From NCBI RefSeq assembly GCF_019393635.1, contig NC_057867.1:58608492-58672491 (forward strand): a DNA stretch of 64,000 bases, given 5' to 3'. The DNA is from Dromiciops gliroides. Lineage: Eukaryota > Chordata > Mammalia > Microbiotheria > Microbiotheriidae. Both the position numbers and the translations under genes were made by a program. Below, piece after piece: positions 44,500-55,395 of this stretch (positions are counted from its first letter, which is position 1; the number at the start of each line of letters is the position of its first letter). The notes under the pieces are model-generated. The model worked only from the letters and a program-made list of their open reading frames with translations, did no database searches and was not told the DNA's origin.

Positions 44500-44961
44500 A
44501 TAAAGTCATTCAATCCAACCCGCTATTCCAGTGCTGCTTGTTGTACCAGTGTATTGGTTGCTAAGGGCTTATACTTGAAAAGGCTGCTGCAATTTTGTGC
44601 AAATTAAGCTAATGGATGATTCTGTGATTACACAGTAGCATCTCTAAACTGTTATGGGTAACCAACCCATTTAGACTCAATTGAGCACCGGATTCCTCAC
44701 TTCCTGTCCTAACTGGTATGTTCGATCAGCAGCCTCTCCTTTCTTATACGTGGCCATGTTTCCTTTAGGGGGGGAGCAATTCCTGTATTCCAATTCTAGA
44801 AAGTGCTTAGAGTCAAATGGTTTTTATAATAAATATATGTCATTGTGTAAACATATTGAACTGCATGTGTGTTGGGATTTTTTCTTGCAGTGTTTTAGCT
44901 TGAAAATACCTGTATAAATACTGTTAGATTTAGTCGCAAATAATTGTTGTCAAGTTATTGG

Positions 44962-44967
44962 AATAAA
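44962..44967 (+). terminator. SLITRK2: SLITRK2 distal polyadenylation signal
   Basis: AATAAA in gaataaacagcaaatgaaac, followed about 30 nt later by GU/U-rich tgtgggaattgtctttttc. Expected cleavage about 44980-44990. Confidence 0.65.
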
Positions 44968-44989
44968 CAGCAAATGAAACGAAATCATG

Positions 44990-45510
44990 TGGGAATTGTC
45001 TTTTTCAGTGAACTGTGAAACTGTCAAAGTCTGAATGGTGCCTTCTGAGCTCTTATTAGGTTAAATGGGGTCCAGTGGCAATTGGAATGGATAGCACTGT
45101 TACAATGTGGTGGTATAAACCGCTTATACCTTGTCCCGATTTTGTGCTTGAGCTAGTTTATGTCCAATAACAAACACTTAGCCACTTGCTTGAAACAGAA
45201 TTACATTACAGGTTTTAGTTCAGACATAAAAATGATGAAAATATTACTAGGCTCATATCAGGGTTCTATGACATAATATACTGTCCAAAAGCTAACATAT
45301 TAAACTTGGAGCCAGTTTGCAATGTTGTATGTGATTTCGGTGTAAACAAATATTTAGGCTCCTTTTACGAAAAGTATTACAACTCTTTCAGAAAATTGTG
45401 AACATTTAGGATATTTAAAAAAAAGATTCTAATGCAGAAATATCTTGATGAAGGTATCATCAAGGAAGCTGACGATAATTGATTTTTCTATTGTTTTCCT
45501 GGGCATTGGG
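44990..45510. other. Downstream flank of SLITRK2, nothing recognised
   Basis: Unique AT-rich DNA without recognisable repeats or frames. Confidence 0.4.
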
Positions 45511-45514
45511 CCAG

Positions 45515-45614
45515 TGTCTCTGTCTCTGTCTCTCTGTCTGCCTACCTGCCTGTCTGTCTGTCTCTGTCTCTCTCTCTGTCTCTGTCTCTCTGTCTCTCTG
45601 TCTCTCTCTCTCTC
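45515..45614. repeat. (TCTG)n/(TCTC)n microsatellite
   Basis: About 100 bp mixing tctg, cctgcctg and tctc units. Confidence 0.95.
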
Positions 45615-46540
45615 CTAAAGTTTTTAATCCTGCTTGATGAAAGACATGGCTTAGTGAGTTTCTCTATTTTTAACTGAGGGGCTGAATGGCATTCGAATAC
45701 AAAGAATAAAAGAGTTTGAAGCTCAACTTTTAGAGGAAAAGCTGTTGCTGGTAATCTTGGTAATAACTGCCGAGAACCAATCAGAAAATTTGAGAAAGAT
45801 AAGCTGCATTAAATGAATTTTGTAGCTGAGATCATGACAGAGTTTCCCAGTTGTTTAATGCTATTGCTTCCATTGTGTGTTTTGACATCTGGGTATGTTC
45901 CAGGTATGCTTTCTTCCAACATGCACTAATGAAATTGAGGTCACCATGGGCTATAAGAGAAAGCTCTAGAGTCTGCATTCAGAAGAGTCAACCATGACCT
46001 TGGACAAAACCTTTTCTCTCTCTGTGTCTCAGTGCCACCATCTCACCACCCACCTAGTAAAAAGAGGAGGTTGAAGTAGATAACCTCTAGGGTCCTTTCC
46101 AACTCTGAAATTCTGTGGGCCAGTGAGATATGGAGATTTAAGGAATAGATGTGAGATTTTATTATTTTCATTATTTTTTAAGACTAACTCTATCATGCTG
46201 TGTTTATCTTGGTAGGCATGATTTGATCAGCTGCAATTAATTTGGTATCAAATAGCTTCAAAGTATATTTTACTGAAAAATGAGATTATTAGCATGATGA
46301 CAAACTGCCTACCTCACATTGAAGAAAACACCGTTAACTTCAAACTGCTGTAATAGCATGAGCTCTGTGCCCTAGTCTCTATGGGCACAGCCCAAATCTG
46401 CCTGCCAGTTCTGTGAGACTCTTACTAGTGTCCCCCCTAAATTCAGCACAGTGTGTCTACCCAATATGCTAGGGACCTTCCTTGAATTCTCTTGACATTG
46501 CCAACAATTAGCATTAATGATTAAAAGTGATCTATTTATC
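45615..46540. other. Intergenic with a MIR fragment
   Basis: 45960-46120 is MIR-like in sense ('accttggacaaaacctttt', 'gggtcctttccaactctgaa'). The rest is anonymous. Confidence 0.5.
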
Positions 46541-46544
46541 CTCA

Positions 46545-46815
46545 TAGTTATCTGTCAAATAAAAACAGCTGACATTTCTCTAATGGTCTAAGGTTTGCAA
46601 CACATTTTGCCACACCATCTTTTTTGGACCACAAGGTCCTTATAGAACCTTAGAAGTTGGGGCCTATCAATTTCACCTATTTTCCATAAAGAGACACTGC
46701 CACTCAAAGAGGTTCTGTGACTCACCCAGGGTCCTCCAGCTGGCATGTGTCAGAAGTGAGATTTGAAGCCCTACTTGCAAATCTAATACTATCCGGTAGA
46801 CCACACTACCTCTCA
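46545..46815 (-). mobile_element. CORE-SINE (MAR1/MIR-like), reverse
   Basis: 'aacagctgacatttctctaa', 'gtgactcacccagggtcctc', 'gtagaccacactacctctc'. Confidence 0.75.
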
Positions 46816-46819
46816 ATCA

Positions 46820-47400
46820 ATAATTCCCATGTTCCCCGATTAGAACAGATATAGTTAAGAACAGAGAAAAATCCCACCTCTTCCTGTTGCTTTTGAAAGT
46901 GTGACATGATTCTTCCCTGGAAGATTGAAATGATGTGCGTGTTACCTGTCACTGACAGCATCTGAGGCAAATGTCCGTAAGCAACTGCATACATTATGCC
47001 TTTTCAAGGCTCTGGCTTCTCTGACCTCTGAGACTAAATTGCAGGATATTGTTTATTCAGTGGTTAGGAGGTAGAGAAATGTGGGTGTGCAGAGCCACAG
47101 CTAGCAATTTCAACACCCGAGGCCAGGAGCATGAAATGGTGCGTGCGGCAGGGAAGTCACCCTAAGACTCCCTCAGATACCTCAGAAGGGCAGAAACTTG
47201 GACAGTGGCCAGGGAAGGGAAGAGGCCTTGGCTTACTACCCTGCTGAGGGGAGATTCAGGGTCTCTGTGAGGCTACCATCCAAGGAGTGGGGTGGGGCCT
47301 AATATAAACCTCCCCATTCTCTAAATTTTGATGTTCCAGGACCATGCCCTAATTATTGTGTTCTCATTATGACTCCCTTGATATACCATTTTAGATCTGA
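46820..47400. other. Intergenic, nothing recognised
   Basis: No gene or repeat recognised. Confidence 0.4.
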
Positions 47401-47403
47401 TCT

Positions 47404-47880
47404 GGGGCAGTGGGGTGGTACAGTGGGTAAAAGTGCTAGATTTGGACTCAGGAAGACCTGAGTTCAGATCTCACCTCAGGCACTTGCAAGCTGTGTAACC
47501 CCGGGCAAGGCACCTCACCCACTCTCAGCCTCAGTTTCTTTTTTTGTTTGTTTGTTTTGGGGTTTTGTTTTTGTTGTTGTTGTTGTTGTTGTTGTTTTGG
47601 GTTTTTTTTGCGGGGCAATGAGGGTTAAGTGACTTGCCCAGAGTCACACAGCTAGTAAGTGTCAAGTGTCTGAGGCCAGTTTTGAACTCAGGTCCTCCTG
47701 AATCCAGGACTGGTACTTTATCCACTGCGCCACCTAGCTGCCCCAGCCTCAGTTTCTTAATCTATAAAATGGGCATAATAATAGCTCCTACGTCACAGAG
47801 TTGTGAGGATCTAATGAGATAACAGATGCAGTGCTTTGCAAACCTTAAAGTACCTTATAAATGCTAGCTGCTATCCTCAT
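47404..47880 (+). mobile_element. MIR-type CORE-SINE split by a younger SINE
   Basis: Left part 47404-47540 (head, CORE, actctcagcctcagtttctt) and right part 47744-47880 (cagcctcagtttcttaatct, 'taaaatgggcataataatag', 'aaagtaccttataaatgcta') are one element. Copy 15 is inserted between them. Confidence 0.88.
47541..47743 (-). mobile_element. Marsupial CORE-SINE, copy 15, nested
   Basis: Reverse copy with a long T-rich tail containing (TTG)n. Perfect 15-bp target-site duplication cagcctcagtttctt at 47526-47540 and 47744-47758. Confidence 0.95.
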
Positions 47881-47929
47881 CATCATCTAGTTAGTCACTC
47901 TGAAGCAGGTAACTTGCATCCTCCCTGTG

Positions 47930-48105
47930 CTATATGCTAGATAGGACGCTGGCCTTGGAGTCAGGAGACGTGGGTTCAGATCTTGCCTCAGACACTTACC
48001 AGCTGTGTGACCAGAACAAGCCCTGCTGTGCCTCAGTTTCCCCACCTGTCAAAGAAGAAAGTTGGGCTAAATGGCCTCGGAGATTCTTTCCTACTCTCCG
48101 GCTAG
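47930..48105 (+). mobile_element. MIR-type CORE-SINE
   Basis: 'ggccttggagtcaggagacg', 'cagacacttaccagctgtgt', 'tgcctcagtttccccacctg'. Confidence 0.8.
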
Positions 48106-48109
48106 CAGC

Positions 48110-48650
48110 CTCTGAGCCTTTCTCTACTTCCTCTCCCAAAACCTGCTCCTTTCCAAGGACCTCTTGTGAGTTCTGGTCCATGGTTGTTACTCTCACCTGC
48201 TAGAGAGACAAACTAATATCATGTGACTGACACCACAGAAGAACACTTTCCCTTCCTCTCTGTAAGACTGAACATCCAAATTAATATCTCCTCGGCATTG
48301 TGTCGTCTGGTATGGAAGACATCCCCTCCTCATCTTAAGCTGGCCCAGAGGATTCCCAGCACATGGCTCAGCGAGCTGCACTATGGGTTTGCATGACTGA
48401 CTGACTGCTGCTGCCTTTTGGGATGAAAGAATTTTGTGACAAAAGCAATCTCCTCTAGAACAAGCACTTCCTTCAGTGTGGAAACTCTAGCTACTCCTCT
48501 GGTTGTTTTTGTGGTCTGCTTGGCTTTTTCTTAGCCCTGCCAGCTAGAAATATTTGCTTAATATGTCCCTAAGCCTGGAGGAACTCGATTGCTCTCTCAG
48601 AATGGGGCCTTGCAGGCAGGCCAGAGCTCTGCAGAATGGAAACAGGAGAG
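48110..48650. other. Intergenic, nothing recognised
   Basis: No recognisable gene or repeat. Confidence 0.4.
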
Positions 48651-48654
48651 GCCA

Positions 48655-48900
48655 TGGGGCATAGCGAGAGGAATGCTGGATGAAGCAGCAGAAAAATTTG
48701 AGTTCTAAGTCCATCTTTAACAGGACCCAGCTGTGGAACCTTGGGTAAGTCCCCTCACCTTTAAGCATCTGTTTCATTCTTTGCACACCTAGTGCCTGGC
48801 ACATAGTAGGCACTTGATAAATGCTTGTCGACTGATTGATCTCTAGGAGGAGGTTGATCTAAATGAGGCTATTTCCTCTCTGACATTTGTGATACTTTGG
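48655..48900 (+). mobile_element. MIR/L2-type relic
   Basis: 'ggaaccttgggtaagtcccc' then 'tagtgcctggcacatagtag' with gcacttgataaatgct. Confidence 0.65.
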
Positions 48901-48904
48901 AGAC

Positions 48905-49125
48905 TATGTCTCAAATGACTCTACACCCAGAATGAAATAGAAACAGGCAATTTTTCAGATAATTTACACCTGCAAAATCACATCTTTCTTCCTATACTGG
49001 TTCACTTATTTTGATACGGGCTTTTCACTTTCTTTCTTTCTTTTTCTTTTAATCAGACCTTTGATTTCATCAACAAGAAACTCCCTCCACCGAGGGATGC
49101 CTGCACCTGCTCTTGGAACTTGTAA
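48905..49125. other. Intergenic, nothing recognised
   Basis: Anonymous DNA with a short (TTTC)n patch near 49028-49050. Confidence 0.4.
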
Positions 49126-49129
49126 CAGC

Positions 49130-49460
49130 ATTAAAGGGTTGCCAGTGACCCTGGCAAGTTGAATGACTTGCTCAGAGTCAAACATCTACTGTGTTAGAGG
49201 CAAGATGTGAATCTTGGTCTTCCTGATTCTGAGGCCTGCCCTCTATCCACTATCCCACTTGACCTCTTTCAAAGTCCACTTTCTCTGTTTGGTTTCAGTC
49301 TGTCTAACTTCAGTTCTCTCTAATGGGCATTTTAAGGGCACAAGGTGAGCCAGGGTGGCTACTTTGAAGTCAGGAAGGGCTTGAGACCTGCCTCTTACAT
49401 ATCCTAACTGGATGACCCTGGGAAAGTCACTGAACAGAGAGCTCTCCATAACCTTGGCAA
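49130..49460. mobile_element. Two diverged CORE-SINE fragments
   Basis: 49140-49260 is a reverse fragment (ccctctatccactatcccac). 49345-49450 is a sense MIR-like fragment ('ggatgaccctgggaaagtca'). Confidence 0.5.
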
Positions 49461-49464
49461 CTCT

Positions 49465-50455
49465 CCTAGACTAAAAGTTCCAGGAGATGCCAATGATTGT
49501 GGGTGAAGAGAGTTTCCACATAAGAACGGAATTCCCTATAGGATGAAATCACAAGTCTGGTCCCTCTCCCCAAAATGCCCTAGGTACTGATGATAAAAAG
49601 ATAATGATAAAATAGGCCCTTCCCTCAAGGAGCTTATATTCCATTCCATCTCTTCCTAGTTTCCATCATGTGAGGTCTGTTGCTCCCTCCGTTCGACTTT
49701 TTCTTTATAATTTTCATCACTTTACTTGACACCCTATAAATCACAACCTCCTACAGTTGAGTCGTATCTTCTATGAAGATCTCAGGCCTCCTCTGTTACA
49801 CAGAAACAAATGACTAGGAATCTAACCCAGAGGACCATTTTCCCCAAATTTTAGAAGAAAGGCCTCGGGGTTTGTTTTTTAGCATCTCAATGCTCCCCTT
49901 CCCCTTTCCCCTTTCACTGAAGAAGGCAGGTCCACCAGGGAAAGTTACAGACCCTTGAGCAACTTCTTGGAGTCTCATACATTCAGGGATTCCTTTCAGT
50001 GAGCAAAGCTCTTAGTCCACGTGAAATCCTTGGCTTTCCCTTGTCCATAACTCTAGCTATGATTTCCCCCAAGCTGGTGGATGGCTGGTATAACAGTTCA
50101 AATGGATTTTTAACTAGAAACGTAAACATAACAATAAAGCTCTGAAATGGTCTTGTAATGTTCCCTTGTTACCGTCTTTCTCAAGACCAGGAAGGAGGGG
50201 AAGTGGGGATAGGGGAAGGCCTTTCATAAGTCTCTGCGTTTCCACTGGTTTCCATGGGACTTATTAGGGGCATTAGTGAAAACAGAGAAAATTCAACAAT
50301 ATACTGCTGGGTTTCCTTCTGTCTGGTTCTGAGAGGTTATAGGGGGGAAAGGAAATCTAGGTTATATTTGTCTAACAAACTGAAGTAGAAGAAAATGAGG
50401 CTATTGGGATCACAGTAGCTTATCACCTACCTGTTCACTGTCAAATGTGCAAGGT
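49465..50455. other. Intergenic, nothing recognised
   Basis: Anonymous DNA. A weak long-repeat-like patch lies near 49580-49640 (ccctcaaggagcttatattc). Confidence 0.4.
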
Positions 50456-50457
50456 CC

Positions 50458-50722
50458 ACAGATGTTGTTGTTCACTCGTTTACAGTTGTGTCCAACTCTT
50501 TGTGACCCTATTTGAGGTTTTCTTGGCAAAGATACTGGAGTGGTTTGCCATTTCCTTCTCCAGCTCGTTGCACAGATGAGGAACTGAGGCAAACAGGGTG
50601 AAGTGACTTGCCCAGGGTCACACGGCTTGTAAGTACCTTGAGATCAGATTTGAACTCAAGAAGATGACTCCTCTTGACTCCAGACTCAGCACTCTACTCA
50701 CTGCAGTGTCACCTACCTGCTA
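50458..50722 (-). mobile_element. Chimeric RTE-type SINE with CORE tail
   Basis: The left part ('gtgtccaactctttgtgacc', 'tcttggcaaagatactggag', 'tggtttgccatttccttctc') is the BovB/RTE-related SINE motif known from marsupials. The right part ('cttgcccagggtcacacggc') is CORE. Both lie in one orientation and join without a gap. Confidence 0.65.
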
Positions 50723-50924
50723 GATTTTGATTTATAGCAAAATGTCTTTTTGAATTGGGTCCACACAGGCAGTTCTGTCCACTTAATATCTGTGTGACTT
50801 TGGGCTCAGGCCTGTTTCTTCTTTTGTGAAATGATGAAGTTTGATTAGATGACCATCAACCTCTAAATCTATGTTCCAAAGATTGTAAAGTACAATGATA
50901 ATTGTGCCGACTTGTATAATACTG

Positions 50925-51295
50925 GTAATCGCAAGAATGCACACTTAGGCAACTCTTTGAAGTTTGAAAAGTCTGTACATGATCTCATTTGATCTTCTCA
51001 ACATCCCTGTGACTTAGGTGCTATTTTATAGGCAGCTGAGGCTCTGAGAATTCAAATTACTTGCCCAGAGCCATAGCTAGGAAGTGTCAGTCTAGCACTC
51101 AGCTCCATCCAGTTCACAACACAATTTCTTCACAATTAGATGTAGTTGGTAGTGAAAGTAATCCTATCCCCATTTTCCAGTTTAGGAAACTAAGGCTCAG
51201 AGAGTTGGAAGTAAGTTGTCTGAGGTCACAGTTCCAATAAGTGGTAGAGCTGGGGACTTCTGCCAATAAGCCTAGTGTTCTTTCCAGAATTCCAC
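50925..51295 (-). mobile_element. CORE-SINE relics, reverse
   Basis: 50940-51130 ('tgatctcatttgatcttctc', 'acttgcccagagccatagct') and a second patch 51160-51290 ('ggaaactaaggctcagagag'). Confidence 0.7.
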
Positions 51296-51299
51296 ACTG

Positions 51300-51850
51300 A
51301 AATCTTTGGTTTTTTTTACATGAGGTACAGACATTTATCTACCCCCTCACTCCCACCCAAACCCAAACCTATAGCCGAAGGAAATATATATTTTAAAATT
51401 TTTCTACCCTGTCTACTTTGGTGAGAATCACAAGAAAATGACCAAACTTGATTTTACTACATAAATACAGCCTGACTTTTCTGGATTTTTTTTTAATTAA
51501 ACAACCCTATTTTGCTTACACCCACAGAGTAGTTTAAAATACAATTATAGAAAAAAGTTTAAATATATCTTTGTTGATGCGTTTGTTGGGAGTTTTTCTT
51601 TTTTGTTTCTTTGTTTCTCAAGAATAGAATTGGTCATTAGGGTTTTATAGAGCATTCTGTTTCAACATTTCTTCAAGACTATCTAATGTGCACTATGTCT
51701 CTAAATTTGGAGTGATGAAGTAACAATTGCTATAGAAACCTAGCCAGGGGATTTTGAGCTATATTTCTTTTGCACTTCCCCACCCCTTCCTGCCAATTTC
51801 TGTCCACATTTGGTGGGTTGCAAATACTTGTCCAAGGACCCTTCCAGCCC
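51300..51850. other. Intergenic, nothing recognised
   Basis: AT-rich anonymous DNA. Confidence 0.4.
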
Positions 51851-51854
51851 TAAA

Positions 51855-52125
51855 TTGTCTAGGTGGTACAGTGGATAAAACACTGGACCCGGAATCAAGG
51901 AGACCTGAGTTCAAATGCTGACTCAGAAACTTAGCAGCTATGTGATTCTGGGCAAGTCACTTCACCTGTCTACCTCAGTTTCCTCAACTGTAAAATAGGG
52001 AACGCAATAGCGCCTATGGCACAAGACTGTTGTGAAGATCAAATGAGATATTTGTAAAGTGCTTAGCACAGGGCCTCATACATAGTAGGCACTTGGTAAA
52101 TGCTAATTCCCTTCTCCCTTCAACC
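51855..52125 (+). mobile_element. MIR-type CORE-SINE, well preserved
   Basis: 'aggtggtacagtggataaaa', 'gggcaagtcacttcacctgt', 'cctcagtttcctcaactgta', 'cttggtaaatgctaattccc'. Near full length. Confidence 0.88.
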
Positions 52126-52167
52126 ATCTCTAAGCTTTCCTATTTCATCTAAAAAAACCCCTACTAT

Positions 52168-52319
52168 TGGGGGCAGCTAGTTGGCGCAGTGGATAAAGCA
52201 CTGGCCCTGGATTCAGGAGGACCTGAGTTCAAATTCCGCCCCCGACACTTGACACTTACTAGCTGTGTGACCCTGGGTAAGTCACTTAACCCTCATTGCC
52301 CCACTCAACACCCCCCCCC
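52168..52319 (+). mobile_element. Marsupial CORE-SINE, copy 16
   Basis: Head gggggcagctagttggcgca to ccctcattgccccactc plus a C/A-rich tail. A near-duplicate aaaacccctactat / aaaaccctactat flanks it. Confidence 0.93.
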
Positions 52320-52419
52320 AAAACCCTACTATCATACGAACCCACTTAGCCAAATAGTATGAGTAATTTCTAGAGGGACTATTCCCTATTTAATAATGCC
52401 TCTAAGATGAAAGATTTGA

Positions 52420-52720
52420 ACCCTCTACTAGGTGCTATGTGGATACAAAATCAACAAAGTTATTTAGTGAAATAGGAGAACAATTTACACTATGGCAACC
52501 GCATTGGAAAGATAAGCAACTTTGAAAGCTTTAAGAACTCTGCTCAATGCAGTACCAATCATGATTCTAGGAGACTGATGATGATCCATTGCTACCCAAC
52601 ACTGGACAAAGAGAGGACATCCTTAAAATGCAAAGGGAGTCATATATTTTACGATATGGTCAATGTGGGAATTTGTTTTCCTAGACTACGCACACCTGTT
52701 GCAAGTTGTTACAAACATTT
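52420..52720 (+). mobile_element. L1 3' UTR fragment, sense
   Basis: 'taggagaacaatttacacta', 'caactttgaaagctttaaga', 'gatatggtcaatgtgggaat' parallel 12950-13130 of the sense L1 copy. Confidence 0.6.
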
Positions 52721-53044
52721 GTCACAAATGCCATAGCATTTGTTCCAAACTTGGCTTGAAGCCAAATTTCAGAGGCAGGGCTGGACAAGGACTGGTGTTG
52801 AGCAGAGGCTAGAGGCATTCCAGGAGAGGGGATTTACTCACGTAAAGCCAGGGAGATTGGAATAAACAATGACGTAGGGTTGTTAGGAGCAGATCTTTTG
52901 TTCTGGCTAGCCTGATAAGAGATGAGAAACAATATCATTTAGTTCTTAAATCGTTGAAATAAGAGGCAAATTTTTCCTTCATGGAAAATTTGCAATGACA
53001 GCAATATTCGGTTTGAAATATTCAGGTATATCGGAAGGATGGCT

Positions 53045-53565
53045 CTTAGAATCAAAGGACTTTACCTTTGACAGGGACTTCAGTGTCCATCTAGTTCAAC
53101 CCATGCCTGAAAAATAATTCTCACTGCACCATGCCTGAGAAGTGGTTATTCAGTCTCTGCTGGAAGACCCCTAGTGAGGGGACCCCAAAATCCTAGGGCA
53201 GCCCATTTCCCCTTTGAGAACTTGAGGTTTTCAGAAATATTTCATCAGCTCAGACCTAAATGTGTTGCTTTGTAATGTCGACACACTGCTCCCAGTTCTA
53301 CTTTCTGGGATGAAGAGAACAAATTTAATCCCTCTTGCACAAAAATACATCTTCAGATACTTGAAGATCGCTCTCATGTCTCTCCACACTGAGCGTTTTC
53401 TTCTCTGGATAAAATATCCGCAATTCCTTCGGTCGATCCCCACAGAATAGGACTTGAGGCCTTGTATCATCCTACTTGTCCTGTTAAGGACATTCTGAAG
53501 TGTCTTTCCTAAAATATGTTGCCTAGAAGTGAACATAAGACTCCAAATGTGGTCTGACCAGTTAT
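53045..53565 (-). mobile_element. CR1/L3-type LINE 3' fragment, antisense
   Basis: 'ggcagcccatttcccctttg', 'cactgctcccagttctactt', 'cttcagatacttgaagatcg', 'tctcatgtctctccacactg', 'ccaaatgtggtctgaccagt'. This is the antisense order of the CR1/L3 3' region, opposite to 13595-14010. Confidence 0.7.
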
Positions 53566-53664
53566 GCTTCTCAAAGACATGTCAATCAGACATTTTTCTA
53601 TAAAAAGTGGAAAAGTTTTCCCTAATGAGTAATAACTTTAAAAATAGCTCATGGAAAATTTAGA

Positions 53665-54060
53665 GGAAAAAGAATTCAACAGATATTTAGTGAATACCTA
53701 CTACTCTGCACCCCATATTGTGCTGGGTACTGTGAGAAGAGAATAAGATGTGGCCCTTCTATCTTTAAGTCTATAATCTCATGATTTTCTTCATCATAAC
53801 AATAATAGCTAATAACACCTAACATTTATGTAGTACTTACTATGTACCAGGTGCTGTGCCAAGCTACAATTATTATTTCACTGGATCCTTTCAACAGCCC
53901 TGGGAGGTAGGGACTATTATTATCCCCATATTACAGTTGAGGAAACTGAGGCAGATAGTGATTAAGTGACTTGCCCAGTGTCACATGGCTAATAAGTGTC
54001 TGAGGCTGGATTTGAGCTCATGTCTTCCTGACTTCAAACCCTATACTATACCCGCTGGGT
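53665..54060 (-). mobile_element. Long-repeat start plus MAR1-like CORE-SINE
   Basis: 53670-53790 is a fragment of the long repeat. 53795-54060 is a well-preserved reverse CORE-SINE ('acttactatgtaccaggtgc', 'ggaaactgaggcagatagtg', 'gtgtctgaggctggatttga'). Confidence 0.8.
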
Positions 54061-54519
54061 CGCATGATTCACATACATGAATCAGTTAGAAAATAATTAA
54101 CAAAATTAGATTTTAAAATGTATGAAGAAACAGTAAGTATTATGATTAGGATTACAAAAGGCAAAAAGCACCACTGACTGGAGTAAAGACTTTGTAGAAG
54201 AAGGAGTTGAAACGAGCCTTAAAAACATAGGAATTAGAAAGACTAAGAGACCAAGAAGAAGTGTATTCCAAGTCTTGGAAACAAAAAATAGGGATACACG
54301 TGATTGTAGCCAGAACTTGAATTGATGCAATGACCAATGATTTCAGACAACTGACCTGCCTCCAACTTCTCAATAGAGAGGTGGTAGACTGTAGGTGCAG
54401 AATGAGGCATACATTGTTAGAACCAAAGTTTTCAATTCAATAGGCATTTATTAAGCTCCTATTTTGTGTCAAGCACTGTGCTTGGTATTCAGGACACAAA
54501 ATCAAAAGTGACACAGTCC

Positions 54520-54658
54520 TTGGGGGCAGCTGGGTGGTGCAGTGGATAAAGTACCGACCTTGAATTCAGGAGGACCTGAGTTCAAATCTGGCCTCAGACA
54601 CTTGACACTTACTAGCTGTGTGACCCTGGGCAAGTCACTTAACCCTCATTGCCTTAAA
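54520..54658 (+). mobile_element. Marsupial CORE-SINE, copy 17
   Basis: Head tgggggcagctgggtggtgc to ccctcattgcctt plus A-tail. Perfect 16-bp target-site duplication aaaagtgacacagtcc at 54504-54519 and 54659-54674. Confidence 0.95.
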
Positions 54659-54711
54659 AAAAGTGACACAGTCCCTACCCTCAGGGACCTTACATTTTCC
54701 TGGGGGGAAAT

Positions 54712-54752
54712 AGCATATATACTATATATACTATATATATATATATATAAAA
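54712..54752. repeat. (TA)n tract
   Basis: Short AT-only dinucleotide-rich stretch. Confidence 0.85.
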
Positions 54753-55164
54753 CAATGTATAAAATCCATACAAAGTCATTTCAGGCATGCCAGTACCAAT
54801 CGGGGGAATCATGGAAAGCCTTCTGTAGAAAAGGGCACTTGAATTTAGTCTTGCAGAGAACTGAGAGGTCTAAGGGGCCAAGAGGAGGAAGGAACCTATT
54901 TCAGGCATGTGAGACAGCATATGCAAAGACTAAGGACTAAAAATGAAGTATTCAGGTAAGAGAACAGCAAGTAGGTCAGTCTGGATAGTGGATGAAGTGT
55001 GTGAAAGTGAGTAATGTGTAATCATTCAGCCTAGAAATATAAACTGGAACAAGACTGTGATGGGCTTTAAATGCCAAACCCAATGGGGTGGGGCGCTAGT
55101 GGTCATAGAAAGTGGTCCTAGGAAGCAACCGAAGCAGAGGGTTGACATAGTCAGACCTGTGCTT

Positions 55165-55395
55165 TAGCAATAATAGAAATAATAATAACAGCATTTATAC
55201 AGCACCTACTATGTGCCAAGCGCTTTCCAAATACTATCTCATTTGATTTTCACAACAATCCTGGGAGGTAGGTGGTTCCTGTTTTGTGGTTGAGGAAACT
55301 GAGGCAAACAAAGGTGAAGTGACTTGCCCAGGGTCACACAGCTAGTAGGTGTCTGAGGCTGGATTTGAACTTAGGTCTTCCTGGCTCCATGTCCA
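55165..55395 (-). mobile_element. MAR1-like CORE-SINE, reverse, well preserved
   Basis: 'gcacctactatgtgccaagc', 'tcacaacaatcctgggaggt', 'cttgcccagggtcacacagc', 'gtgtctgaggctggatttga'. Inserted within the long-repeat tract. Confidence 0.88.

Larger units (their letters stand above)
37493..44985 (+). other. SLITRK2: SLITRK2 final exon (coding plus 3' UTR)
   Basis: Runs from the acceptor at 37491-37492 to shortly after the AATAAA at 44962-44967. The 3' UTR is about 4.9 kb and AT-rich. It has earlier AATAAA hexamers at 40986-40991, 41281-41286 and 44828-44833 that could give shorter forms. No young SINE or L1 interrupts it. Confidence 0.65.
54070..55145 (+). mobile_element. Long unclassified repeat, one or two copies
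   Basis: 54155-54320 resembles an internal segment ('agtgtattccaagtcttgga'). 54430-55145 starts again at 'aggcatttattaagctccta' and runs to 'gggttgacatagtcagacct'. SINE copy 17 interrupts the second. Confidence 0.6.
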
